DNA of 64,000 nt. Origin: Nitrososphaerota archaeon. GTDB lineage: Archaea > Thermoproteota > Nitrososphaeria > Nitrososphaerales > Gagatemarchaeaceae. This document shows, piece by piece, positions 7,884 through 16,300 of this stretch. The notes under the pieces are model-generated. The model worked only from the letters and a program-made list of their open reading frames with translations. It searched no databases and was not told the DNA's origin. Positions within the stretch are counted from its first letter, which is position 1; the number at the start of each line of letters is the position of its first letter. Made by a program: the position numbers and the translations under genes. Where the stretch lies: NCBI GenBank assembly GCA_028867035.1, contig JAGWHB010000002.1:86852-150851 (forward strand). The letters run 5' to 3'.

Positions 7884-10379
7884 TTATGACCGATTGAGCT
7901 TGGCTATCTTGACCACTTCATTTCCGTGCGAATCGATGACCTTCACTGCTACCGTCGAATGAGGTCCTGCCTCGAATGGTAAAGAGGTTGTCCCTCTCAT
8001 GGCTTCAATTCTTTCTCTGTCAACTGACCCATGCAGAGCCCTTTCGAGCTTATCCCACGGATCAATCTTGGTCGCCCCGTTGGGAAAGAAAGCCTGGCAA
8101 ATGTTGAAGGAGTAACCATCGTAGTCCTCGTCGAGGAGCCAAGCCGGCAAGTTGCCAGCTTCTGACTGTTCAATTCGCCCCGTCGCCGGGTCATAGCTGT
8201 CGACACCTCTGAGTTTGACGCTGTACTCACCTTTCCCACCGGTCACCACTTCGACATCGGGCTCACCAAAGACGGTGAAGAGCTGGCTTGCTTGTGTCTG
8301 CTTCAATAGGTCGTGAATCTCCATGTCAGGATTGATGTGGGCGAAGTGTACTCGAATCTTGAGGTGTGTCCGCTCGACGAAGGCCTGCGCTGCCGGGTCG
8401 AACGAAAATCCAGCCAAGATAAGCATCCCATAGCCGTTTGCGGTTGCAGTTCTGATTGCCTCCTCTGTCTGAACCGGTCCCAGTGGGCCGTACCTTGGCC
8501 CGAATGAAATTGCAGCTCGTACTGAATCTTCAGACACCACCCCTTCTGCATGGAGGAATCCGGCTGAAGAGACAGCGACCAAGTTCTCAAGCCGAATTCT
8601 CTTTCCTGTTGGGAACACTACCCCAGACTTTCTGACGGCTTCAACTAATGTTGATAGGTAGTCGGAAACATCCTCGTTCGACAAGATTGCCTCGTTCGTT
8701 CGATCTTTTGGCATTGCCTGTTCGACGGTAGGCGCAGGGATTCCTTCAACGGTGAATGGTCCACTGACTCTGGCGATGCTCGCGTCTACCTTTGGTTTGT
8801 TGTATAGCGGCTCGAACGCGTGCTTTTCTCCTTGTGAGATTGACTTCAATGTGACATGAGGTACGCTCTCAAAGACAAAGCCCGACTGAACCCCTTCTTC
8901 TGGCCTGGCTAGGAGATAATACGGGAAGGTCGCGGTCATTACCCTCTGCCTTGCCAGAGTCACCGCTACCCTGCTCGTGTCACATACAATCCATCTTCGT
9001 CCCCACTTTTCCGCGCAGTAAGCAGTGGTGCCAGAGCCGCAGGTAGGGTCGAACACGAGATCGCTCGCGTCGGTAGACATCAATATGCAACGTTCTATGA
9101 CTTTCGTAGGAGTTTGGACGACGTAGATTTTCTGCTCGTCCTTCAGATAGCCTCCCATTGCGGTATCTTCCCATACGTCGTCGAGGGCTTCGACAGGGTA
9201 ATCCTCGAGATACCGCTTGTAGAATATGTTGTCCCCCTTCTGCTGAATCCGATTCGCTTCAGCAAGGCGTTTCATGCCTTCGGGGGTTGTAGACCAGTGC
9301 CGCCCCGGACGAGGGCGGTAGGTCTTCCCTCGGAACTCGAACGGATACTTTCCAGATTCGCTTTCGCCTTGGGAGGTTAGATCTGTAAGAGCATATCTTC
9401 TCCCGGCGGCTGGCCGGCGTCCCTTGAAGTCGTCGAGTCTACTTCCTGACCCATCTGGCAGCTCAATCCAGTCATACGCCCGTTGGACCACAGCAGGAAG
9501 AGGTCGAAGCAGCCTCCGAAACTTGAGTTGCTCCTTGTCTTTGGCATACCAAAGCAGTACATTGTGGACCTGGTCGAGGTATTTCGAACCCCGCCCGGCG
9601 GTAGTCCTGAATACAATCTCGTCAACAAAATTCTCCGCGCCAAAGATTTCGTCCAAGACCTGCCGAACACGGTGGACGTTTTCCATGCCTATCTGGACGA
9701 ATACAGAACCAGAATCCTTCAGGAGCTCCCTGCAAAGGAGAAGCCTGTCTCTGATGTAGGTCAGGTAGGAATGCACACCGAGCGTCCATGTGTCCCTGTA
9801 CGCCTTGATTTGTTCGGTTTCGCGGGTCAAGAAGCGGTCTTGACCATCTCTAACGTCTCGCTGGGTCACCGTTGGCTGGAAGTTTGAGCTGAATGCGATG
9901 CCATAGGGGGGATCGAAGTAGACCATCTGGACGGTGCCCCCGAGAAGTTCCTTGGCCAGAAGCGAATTCATCACAAGGGATGAATCGCCTAGAACGAGGC
10001 GGTTTGCCCAGTCGACATCATACTTGTAGAAGTCCACCCTTTTCTGTACGGGATACTCCTCCTCGTCGAACAACTTCGCCTGATGCTCAATCTTCTTCTG
10101 AAGCGCACTGACTATCGAAACAGGCTTGACACGTTCATGGATGTGCAATGGCAGCACGGGAACATCGAATTGGCTATGTTCGGCCTTTCCAGCCCAAGTC
10201 AGCTGAGGGTCGAGATGGGGGTCAAACTGAAAGCGCTTGGTCCCTTCCCCCTCGGGCAGGTACGTCGCTAAGCCCTCCTCCGGGTTGTTCTTCCGCTTGG
10301 CACCCTGATGACGATAGTCCGCGACTTCACGACCGGTCAACCGATGAGAGGGCTTTAAGCCCCCCTTCTTGCGCGGCAT
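7884..10379 (-). CDS. Type III-like DNA methyltransferase (Mod)
   Basis: An adenine-type N-methyltransferase of the beta class: the catalytic motif DPPYGI (near residue 155) precedes the SAM-binding motif FDPTCGSGTTA (near 443). The protein is 831 residues, with about 350 residues after the methyltransferase core that may recognise the target or contact Res. It is first in the operon Mod-Res-zinc finger. A TATA-like TATTAAAAT at 10401-10409 lies about 26 bases before the ATG, predicting a leaderless message. It should protect host sites from the downstream Res. Confidence 0.93.
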   Translation of the reverse strand: MPRKKGGLKPSHRLTGREVADYRHQGAKRKNNPEEGLATYLPEGEGTKRFQFDPHLDPQLTWAGKAEHSQFDVPVLPLHIHERVKPVSIVSALQKKIEHQAKLFDEEEYPVQKRVDFYKYDVDWANRLVLGDSSLVMNSLLAKELLGGTVQMVYFDPPYGIAFSSNFQPTVTQRDVRDGQDRFLTRETEQIKAYRDTWTLGVHSYLTYIRDRLLLCRELLKDSGSVFVQIGMENVHRVRQVLDEIFGAENFVDEIVFRTTAGRGSKYLDQVHNVLLWYAKDKEQLKFRRLLRPLPAVVQRAYDWIELPDGSGSRLDDFKGRRPAAGRRYALTDLTSQGESESGKYPFEFRGKTYRPRPGRHWSTTPEGMKRLAEANRIQQKGDNIFYKRYLEDYPVEALDDVWEDTAMGGYLKDEQKIYVVQTPTKVIERCILMSTDASDLVFDPTCGSGTTAYCAEKWGRRWIVCDTSRVAVTLARQRVMTATFPYYLLARPEEGVQSGFVFESVPHVTLKSISQGEKHAFEPLYNKPKVDASIARVSGPFTVEGIPAPTVEQAMPKDRTNEAILSNEDVSDYLSTLVEAVRKSGVVFPTGKRIRLENLVAVSSAGFLHAEGVVSEDSVRAAISFGPRYGPLGPVQTEEAIRTATANGYGMLILAGFSFDPAAQAFVERTHLKIRVHFAHINPDMEIHDLLKQTQASQLFTVFGEPDVEVVTGGKGEYSVKLRGVDSYDPATGRIEQSEAGNLPAWLLDEDYDGYSFNICQAFFPNGATKIDPWDKLERALHGSVDRERIEAMRGTTSLPFEAGPHSTVAVKVIDSHGNEVVKIAKLNRS

Positions 10380-10401
10380 GCGGACTCGCGGTCACGCTTT
10401 C

Positions 10402-10409
10402 TTATTAAA
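10402..10409 (-). promoter_or_regulatory. TATA box of the Mod-Res operon
   Basis: ATTTTAAT-type AT-rich box on the minus strand about 26 bases upstream of the Mod ATG at 10379. Confidence 0.55.
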
Positions 10410-10498
10410 ATCTAGCAGCTTCACTCCACGAATGCGCAGAGGCACCATGAAACAAGACTCTAGGTATAAATGAATCGAAAGAGTGAGTTTGATGGGGC

Positions 10499-11782
10499 AT
10501 GGCGCAGACCCTTTCTGCCGATGTGGAGCCTCTACTAGGGCCGCTAACCAGTAACATTCGTTCTTCAACTTCGACTTTGATTGCGGTCGCCTATCTCAGG
10601 AAATCAGGTTTCTCAAGGATTCGACGTGCACTCGTCGACAGCCTTGACGGTGGCAGTAGTGTCAGGATGCTCATCGGCACAGGGTTCGCCTTGACCGACT
10701 ATCAACCGCTAGCCAAGCTCGTTCAGCTTGCCAAGAAATACCCGAAGCTAGTTTGCAATGTGTTCGAATCTTCGCCTGGTCAATCTCGAGAGAGCTTTCA
10801 TCCCAAACTCTACCTATTCTCGAAAGGAGACAAGTTTACTGCCATCGTAGGATCTTCGAACATATCGAATGACGCACTCACAACAAACATAGAAGCCAAT
10901 GTCCTGGTTAGAGGGAAACCATCGCCATTTTGGGGCCGGCTCACTGCGATGTTCGATAGGTGGTGGATGATGAGCAACTCGAAGCCGCTCACGGCGGACT
11001 ATGTCTCTGAGTATCGCAAGTACAAGAGAAGGGCTGACTTCTTCCAATCGCGCATGAAGAAGGACAAGAAAATCAAGGAAAGCAAGGCAAAACTCCCACA
11101 AAGAAAACTGTCGACGTTCACTCGAACCCGGGAGAGTTGGACTCCACCGACACGTGTGGCAAGGCCGAGTTCCTTCCGTGGCAAGGTCAAGATGATACCA
11201 CCTAGGTGGATAGATTGGGATACACGTGCACAGTCTCGATATGGACAGTTGATGGGCCAATCTGGGAACCAATCCAATATCAGATTCAATACAAGAAGCA
11301 TGATATCGGACTTTAGGAAGTTGGGATTCGTTGACTCAATGAAAACGGCAAGCGGACTTCGCATCCGAAGATCATCCTTGGGAACCAGCCTGGTGCGTGC
11401 AAAGAACTACGCCAGAATATTCGCCAGAGGGGTAGAGAACATGAACTTCGGGGGCGTTCCCGCGTATTCCACAGTTGGTCGAATTCTCCAAGAACTGACT
11501 GTGTTGGACGGCCTCTCGGGTGCGTTCCTCACACGCGATGACTTTAGGTGCTATATCGTGTGGTTGAAAAGTAACTCGAAGAAGAGCATACGAAGAGTAG
11601 CAACTCTGATCTCTCGCCGCCATAGGATTGGGAAGTATCCTTCCGATTCGGCTCTGGGGATAGACGAGTCCTTTGCACACGACCGTCATTTGATGAGTCT
11701 CCTTGCCTCAACCACGGCGTTCGAGCGTGCGCCTGGACGAAGTTTGATCTTGTCATCTGAAGGGCTAGCAAAGGCATTCTGA
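10499..11782 (+). CDS. Phospholipase D-like nuclease of the defence island
   Basis: A 427-residue protein with one PLD/HKD half-site: ESFHPKLYLF at residues about 98-107 and GSSNISNDAL at about 118-127, the H-x-K...GSSN signature. A single motif usually means the active site forms in a dimer. The remaining 300 residues are basic and unrecognised, probably DNA-binding. A TATAAA box at 10465-10470 precedes the ATG by about 31 bases. It is divergent from Mod-Res, next to which PLD nucleases are often found. It is much longer than DISARM DrmC, so I do not give that name. Confidence 0.85.
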   Translation: MAQTLSADVEPLLGPLTSNIRSSTSTLIAVAYLRKSGFSRIRRALVDSLDGGSSVRMLIGTGFALTDYQPLAKLVQLAKKYPKLVCNVFESSPGQSRESFHPKLYLFSKGDKFTAIVGSSNISNDALTTNIEANVLVRGKPSPFWGRLTAMFDRWWMMSNSKPLTADYVSEYRKYKRRADFFQSRMKKDKKIKESKAKLPQRKLSTFTRTRESWTPPTRVARPSSFRGKVKMIPPRWIDWDTRAQSRYGQLMGQSGNQSNIRFNTRSMISDFRKLGFVDSMKTASGLRIRRSSLGTSLVRAKNYARIFARGVENMNFGGVPAYSTVGRILQELTVLDGLSGAFLTRDDFRCYIVWLKSNSKKSIRRVATLISRRHRIGKYPSDSALGIDESFAHDRHLMSLLASTTAFERAPGRSLILSSEGLAKAF

Positions 11783-11925
11783 CCGCTCGAAGACCTGTCG
11801 CCGGCGTCTCGTGCATGCTCGTGATGTAGAAGGTGGCGCGATTGAAAACAGGAGGTACGAGCGGAGGCCGAAGGTCGTGCTGAGGAAGCAATGACGAGGG
11901 AAAGGCAGTAGAGCCGTTAGCCGAA

Positions 11926-12564
11926 TCAGGTTTCGCTATTCGTATCTGAGCCCTGGGCCTCATCTACCGGAACCACGCTCAGTCTTAGCTGCTCTGAACT
12001 CGTTCCTTCTGATTCAGTACCAGACTTCGCTGACTCGTTTATCCTCAGTATGTCGAAACTAACTCTCTTCTCGACCACCGCCGCCTCGATCTTCCTTTGA
12101 ATCGGGCTCAGCCCAGCGTTCCCAGTCTTCACATCCAGCAACACTATCTCAATCTCGTCGACCGAATCCTTCCCCTTGCTCATTCCCCTGAAGATGAGAT
12201 AGTCAATCGGGGAGCCGATGAACCTGGCATCGGCAGGATTGTACTTCTCAAGAAACCCCGGAAGTAGCGGCGCAAGCTGCTCCGCGATCTTCCCCTTCAG
12301 CACCGCCCTGGAGGTGTCCACCGCATCCGCCCTCTCCTCCTGCACTGTCTTCATGAGCTCCGTCGCCTTCCACTCCCCCAGCTTCGCCTCGTAGGTCTGC
12401 CTGATCGAAGTGTCCAGTTGCGACTTCTGGGACTCGAACATCTGAGACGCCATCCTCTGCGCGTTGCCCATCGCCTGGCCCATCATCCGGGAATGAAGCA
12501 CGAGGTACACCAGAAGGGACCCCGCAACCAGGCCGGCCAGGAGCGCGGGGAGTTCGTAGCCCAC
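11926..12564 (-). CDS. Membrane-anchored endonuclease related to archaeal Holliday junction resolvase (COG4741-like)
   Basis: 212 residues: one N-terminal membrane segment (about 5-25), a helical linker, and a core with GSPIDYLIFRGMS, then IEIVLLDVKTG and LSPIQRKIE. This matches the family described as an endonuclease distantly related to archaeal Hjc (PF10107), with Asp and Asp-x-Lys as probable metal-binding residues. The acidic C-terminal tail is variable. The GTG start has an AT-rich TTAAAC box about 26 bases upstream. It is the first gene on the element side of the defence island. A role in processing transferred DNA is inference. Confidence 0.8.
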   Translation of the reverse strand: MGYELPALLAGLVAGSLLVYLVLHSRMMGQAMGNAQRMASQMFESQKSQLDTSIRQTYEAKLGEWKATELMKTVQEERADAVDTSRAVLKGKIAEQLAPLLPGFLEKYNPADARFIGSPIDYLIFRGMSKGKDSVDEIEIVLLDVKTGNAGLSPIQRKIEAAVVEKRVSFDILRINESAKSGTESEGTSSEQLRLSVVPVDEAQGSDTNSET

Positions 12565-12613
12565 GCCCCGTTATCCGGCCGTCCGCGTTTAAGCCCCACG
12601 CTTCGGAAGAAGC

Positions 12614-12682
12614 GGTATAGAGGTGGCTGAGGATGCAAAAAAGAAGGGGCGGCGCTGTATAACTAAGCCGCAGCTCTATACC
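12614..12682. terminator. Nested inverted repeat after the 12683 gene
   Basis: GGTATAGAG (12614-12622) pairs with CTCTATACC (12674-12682). Inside lies a second stem, GCGGC (12649-12653) with GCCGC (12667-12671). On the minus strand a run of six T follows (12637-12642). This fits a transcription end for the gene stopping at 12683. Confidence 0.4.
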
Positions 12683-13237
12683 CTATTCCAGGTGGTAGGC
12701 GCAGCTCGTGCAGTACGCCCCTATGGAGACGAACCTAGGCTGACTGGCGGCACCGTCCTGTTTCTGGACGTACAGTGAGACGAAGGTCCTCTTCGACTCC
12801 AGGGGGCAGACGCCGAACCGCCTCGGTCTCAGCGCTTCGAGAGTCTCCTCAGTGCAGTCCTTCGGCCTCTCCACCACAACCCCGTGCCCCTTGAGAAACT
12901 CAAGGGTCAGCGCGACCGCTGTCTTGAAGACATGACCGGGCAGGGGAGGCTGTGTCCGTCTCAGGTCCGCCACCAGCTCGTTGAAGTCGAGCGGACCTTG
13001 CTCCAGGGCCCTGACGATGGCGACCGCGAGGGGCGAAGGGAGGGCCACGGAGGCGGTCCCAAGGTTGTATGAGGGAAGGATGACATGGTTCAGGGAGTGG
13101 CACTTCTCGCAGGCCCAGAACAGGCCAGTCCACCTCCGCTTACCCTCGGCGGTTACCCTGGAGTAGAGGGTCCTGTGTGGCGTGAGCGCGCTGCATCGAG
13201 GGCAGAGGCGGTTCTTCAAGCCGCGGACGTTGCCCAT
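12683..13237 (-). CDS. Zinc-ribbon plus winged-helix protein, function unknown
   Basis: 184 residues. The N-terminus has CPRCSALTPHRTLY followed by ACEKCHSLNH, a zinc-ribbon pattern (residues about 12-50). The middle has a helical segment typical of a winged helix (about 80-120). The C-terminus has a third Cys pair, CTSCAYH. A TGTTTTATTC box lies about 26 bases before the ATG, the same variant as that before the VirB11 gene. It is probably an element-encoded DNA-binding protein; the family is not recognised. Confidence 0.7.
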   Translation of the reverse strand: MGNVRGLKNRLCPRCSALTPHRTLYSRVTAEGKRRWTGLFWACEKCHSLNHVILPSYNLGTASVALPSPLAVAIVRALEQGPLDFNELVADLRRTQPPLPGHVFKTAVALTLEFLKGHGVVVERPKDCTEETLEALRPRRFGVCPLESKRTFVSLYVQKQDGAASQPRFVSIGAYCTSCAYHLE

Positions 13238-13278
13238 GAAGCGAGAGTACGGCCCTGAATAAAACAGGCCGAGAGCCC

Positions 13279-14121
13279 CTAGCGGCCGGCGTCGCTGGCT
13301 GGGTAGATCAGGTCCAAGACTCTCCTGGCCCGGTCCAGGACGCGCATGCAGAGGGCTCCGACCTCGCGGGGGGTGGCAGAGCTGGCCTGTGTCGCTATGT
13401 AGGTCCAGGAGAAGCTGTCGTCGGGTTTCCTGTAGATCCTGGCGAGGGTCGCTGCGACGAGCTGGGCGAGGGCTTCCGCCTCGGGCTCTTGGTTGTGTCT
13501 TGTCTTCGGCTCGAACGAGCGGTGTAGAGCGTGGGCGAGTTCGTGGAAGAAGACGGTCCAGTCAGGGGTAGCGAGTGTGATGACCTGCTGCTCGTAGTCG
13601 GTCATCCCATAGACGCCCGCCGAGAGGCGAAGGTAGTTGACGCGCATCCCGAACCTCTCGGCCACGTTGAGGAGAGGAGGGGGGTCTCTTGGTTTGTAGG
13701 CCGGGAGCTCTGCGCCTTCTGTGTCCTCGTATCTGAATACGGGGATGGCTTTGAAGCCCACGAGGACGTCGACCTCTTCCCCGTCGGGTTCGGTGTAGTC
13801 GAGCGCCTTCTTTACGAAGACTGGGCCCAAGATGTAGAAGGCTTTCGAGCCCTGTCGGACGTGACGGGCAACGTCCATCCACTGGCGATATCCTCGAGCG
13901 TCAGACGTCCCTGTGAGGAGCATCAGTATCTGGTTGCCGAAGCTCCATTTGGAGGACGGCCTCTCTGGGGCGTTGATGAGTGCCTTCGCGCACAGGTCGG
14001 GGAGTTGTGTCGTGGAGAAGAGCCGTATGATCTTCTCAAGCTCTTCGCTGGCTCGCTCTCTCCATGATTGTGTGGTTGTTTTCTGGTCGACAGCTTGCGC
14101 TGGGTTTTCGGTTGTTTGCAC
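13279..14121 (-). CDS. ArdC-like antirestriction protein
   Basis: 280 residues in two domains. The N-terminal half (about 30-150) matches the ssDNA-binding ArdC-N domain (SFGNQILMLL, GYRQWMDVARHVRQGSKAF, ILGPVFVKK). The C-terminal half carries a zincin metallopeptidase motif, HELAHALH (about 194-201), followed by an Ala/Glu helix. ArdC proteins on plasmids protect incoming single strands from host restriction. The start is a GTG at 14121. It sits between the TFB/hypothetical pair and a zinc-ribbon gene, all on the minus strand. The function in conjugation is well supported by the family and context. Confidence 0.88.
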   Translation of the reverse strand: MQTTENPAQAVDQKTTTQSWRERASEELEKIIRLFSTTQLPDLCAKALINAPERPSSKWSFGNQILMLLTGTSDARGYRQWMDVARHVRQGSKAFYILGPVFVKKALDYTEPDGEEVDVLVGFKAIPVFRYEDTEGAELPAYKPRDPPPLLNVAERFGMRVNYLRLSAGVYGMTDYEQQVITLATPDWTVFFHELAHALHRSFEPKTRHNQEPEAEALAQLVAATLARIYRKPDDSFSWTYIATQASSATPREVGALCMRVLDRARRVLDLIYPASDAGR

Positions 14122-14137
14122 GAGAACGCACCCGTCC

Positions 14138-14641
14138 TTATGCGGACACGGGGTAGCGCTTTAGGAACTTCCCGCGAAGGCGGTACTTGTAGCCCCCGAC
14201 GACAAGGTCTTCGCCGTTCCCCAGCCTCTCCAGGAACTCCTTCGCGGGCTCCAGCTCTGCCACCGGAGACCCGTCCTGGTTGACGACGAAGGTCCACTCC
14301 CCTTCGCCGCTGGCGTAGGACTTCCAGGGACGGCCTTCGAGGATAGAAGGGTCGACCTGGGGGCTGTCGTCCAGGATGTTGATTGGTTCGCCTGCTGGTC
14401 CGGGGGATGAGGATGGTGCAGTGTGGCTGTTCCCGTTGGCCTTCAGTTTTCCAAGGACGTATACGATATTGCTGGATTGCCTTCCGAGTGCGTCAGTCTC
14501 CCTCTTTTCGACTGCCTTGATCAGGACGAAGCCACTCCCGAGGCATTCGTTCGCCTCGGCGCTGGTTGACGCCTCCCTGATCTCGGTGATGCGGGCGTAC
14601 GGAGTGTCCATCTTCCTTCGCCTCCGCTTCCCTGTTCCCAT
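14138..14641 (-). CDS. Hypothetical element protein
   Basis: 167 residues. A basic start (KRRRRK) is followed by a beta-rich region resembling a small OB-like or nucleic-acid-binding domain (about 10-60), a Pro/Ser linker and a compact C-terminal region with WTFVVNQDG and DLVVGGYKYRLRGKFLKRY. I do not recognise the family. It has its own CGTTAAAT promoter box inside the TFB 3' end and lies 16 bases before ArdC, so ArdC may share its transcript. Confidence 0.65.
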   Translation of the reverse strand: MGTGKRRRRKMDTPYARITEIREASTSAEANECLGSGFVLIKAVEKRETDALGRQSSNIVYVLGKLKANGNSHTAPSSSPGPAGEPINILDDSPQVDPSILEGRPWKSYASGEGEWTFVVNQDGSPVAELEPAKEFLERLGNGEDLVVGGYKYRLRGKFLKRYPVSA

Positions 14642-14647
14642 GCCCTC

Positions 14648-15577
14648 CTAGGAGGGGCCCGCATTTAACGGGCCGGACTCCTTGGAGATGGTGGCGACGA
14701 ACTCGCGGACCGTGTACTCCGCGATCCCAGCTATCTGGGCCAACACCTTCTGGGAGACGACCCCGGGGGCTGCCTCCCTGGAGGCGATGTAGACGGACCC
14801 CGCGGCTATGGTCCTGGGGTTGCGCCCCTCGCTCGTGCCTCTGAGGGCTGCCAGGACGGTCTGGGAGGCCAGGAAGAGCCTCCTGAAGAAGGGGCCGGCC
14901 TCGACGCCGCCCTTCCTCAGCCTCTTCCGGACGGCTTCGTCCGCTTCAAGGCGGTTCAGGATGGTCCGCAGGAGGGCGTTGGGGTCGGTGGGCTTCAGGG
15001 GGACGCTCGACCTCAGCCCCATCTGGAGCAGGGCAGATTTCGTCACCCTGTGCCCCATGTCGTTGAAGGCCTCCATGACGGCCCCGGAGCTGATGTGGTC
15101 CATGCCTGCCGCCCTGGCGGCTGAGAGGATGGAGTAGGCAGACGCAGCTGCAACGAAGACGCGGCGCCCGCTTCCGCTCCCCTCCGCCAGCACCTTCTCC
15201 GTCAGGGCCATGGCGTTCTGCTTGACGAAGGCGGGGAGGGACAGCCGGTCCGCCACCCTCGTGATCATGGCCTTGCACCTCTGCTCTGTCCCGTCGACGC
15301 CCAGGTTGTCCGAGACGAGTTTGGCGAAGCCGACGGTGCTGACCCCGTTGAAGTAGGCCTTCGAGTCCTTGTCGGACCGGTCGCCTATGTAGGAGCCGAG
15401 CCTGGTGTCTGAGAGCTGGCTTGGCGCCTGGATGCGGAACTCGAGGTGGTACTTCTCCTCCTCCACCTTCCTGTCCACCCTCCCGCATGTGGTGCAGACG
15501 TATTCGTCTCCGGCCCGGGCGATGTGGCCGCGACATTCCCTACACCTTTCGACCTGTTCGAGTCTCTCCATTTGCAT
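14648..15577 (-). CDS. tfb: Transcription initiation factor TFB (TFIIB homologue), full length
   Basis: 309 residues. The N-terminal zinc ribbon has CRECRGHIARAGDEYVCTTCG (Cys pairs at about 12/15 and 30/33), then a B-finger/linker and two cyclin-like repeats (about 105-200 and 205-300). TFB bridges TBP-TATA and RNA polymerase. Unlike most genes here it has a good Shine-Dalgarno AAGGAGG just before the ATG and no clear box at -26, so it is probably made from a longer leader. An element-borne TFB could direct polymerase to the CGTTWWWW boxes of the backbone genes; that is inference. Confidence 0.93.
   Translation of the reverse strand: MQMERLEQVERCRECRGHIARAGDEYVCTTCGRVDRKVEEEKYHLEFRIQAPSQLSDTRLGSYIGDRSDKDSKAYFNGVSTVGFAKLVSDNLGVDGTEQRCKAMITRVADRLSLPAFVKQNAMALTEKVLAEGSGSGRRVFVAAASAYSILSAARAAGMDHISSGAVMEAFNDMGHRVTKSALLQMGLRSSVPLKPTDPNALLRTILNRLEADEAVRKRLRKGGVEAGPFFRRLFLASQTVLAALRGTSEGRNPRTIAAGSVYIASREAAPGVVSQKVLAQIAGIAEYTVREFVATISKESGPLNAGPS
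14663..14670 (-). promoter_or_regulatory. CGTTAAAT element promoter box
   Basis: Centred 25 bases upstream of the ATG at 14641; predicts a leaderless message. It lies within the end of the TFB gene. Confidence 0.6.
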
Positions 15578-16165
15578 CGACCTCCTTGGTTGTTTTGCCC
15601 TGGGCCGCCCCGAGAGTTGGGGCCAGCCGTCGCTTGCAGGCGGGCCAGAGAACGCTGCCGTGAAGCGGAAGGTGACGTCCTTCTCCGTCCTCGCCAGAGG
15701 GTCGATGCTCGCCGCTAGGTGGGCGAAAATACGAGCAGGACGACCTCTGTTGTATCTCTGAGTTTGGTCCAGGATATCTATTGGATCCTAGACGTCAGAG
15801 AGCAGGGCGGAGCGACCTCCACCCCCAGAACTTCACGCCGCCGTTCACCGGCGCCTACTAGTGGTTTTACGTCCCTTGACGGGCAGTTCAGGAGAGACGG
15901 CTAAACGACGGCAGACCCCGTTTGGATGATTTGTCGCGACAAAAGGAGACAGGCGTTGTGAGTTGAATATCCTTGGGCACCGCTGATGGTGCTTCTCTAG
16001 CTCGCTCCGTACTGGAACGGGCCTCTGCTTCGTTTGTTAAGGGGGGTTTGCTGAAATGAGTTTAGCGGCGTCAAAGTCGTGGGGTGTATTTAACGCGGGG
16101 AGCTCGATTGGAATGAGATCTTCCTAGGCCCTTCTACTACGCGAAGGCATCGCAATCTGTCAGGT
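15578..16165. other. 590-base non-coding region upstream of TFB
   Basis: No open frame with a sensible start was found on either strand. It contains an isolated CGTTAAAT box at 16088-16095 pointing toward TFB, and one inverted GGCGTC (16067-16072) that matches the repeat core next door. It could hold a long TFB leader, a small RNA, or part of a replication origin. Confidence 0.4.
16088..16095 (-). promoter_or_regulatory. Orphan CGTTAAAT promoter box
   Basis: Same box and strand as backbone promoters, but no start codon follows at the usual distance. A transcript starting near 16065 would run about 490 bases to the TFB start. Confidence 0.45.
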
Positions 16166-16280
16166 GAAAGACGCCAAACCGAGGTCGAAGGACGCCATTT
16201 TCCGGGCCGAAAGGCGCCGGATTCGGGATGGGCGCCAATATCAGGAGGCAAAGACGCCAATCAGAGACGAAGGACGCCAG
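16166..16280. repeat. Six-copy iteron-like direct repeat (AARGRCGCCAA)
   Basis: The core GACGCC or GGCGCC recurs at 16170, 16191, 16213, 16231, 16253 and 16273, so spacing is 21, 22, 18, 22 and 20 bases, about two helical turns. Copies are usually preceded by GAA/AA and followed by AA or AT. The array fills the space just after the coupling ATPase stop. Such spacing is typical of initiator- or partition-protein binding arrays. The bound protein is unknown. Confidence 0.7.
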
Positions 16281-16300
16281 GTTTACGGGGATTGATGGCA

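Noticed and set aside
1..11782. Calling the left island DISARM outright
   Set aside because: DUF1998 (DrmB) and DrmE are not in the window, and the PLD protein is far longer than DrmC.
15719..15904. Short plus-strand frame in the 15.6-16.2 kb gap
   Set aside because: No promoter, composition unlike proteins nearby, no motif.
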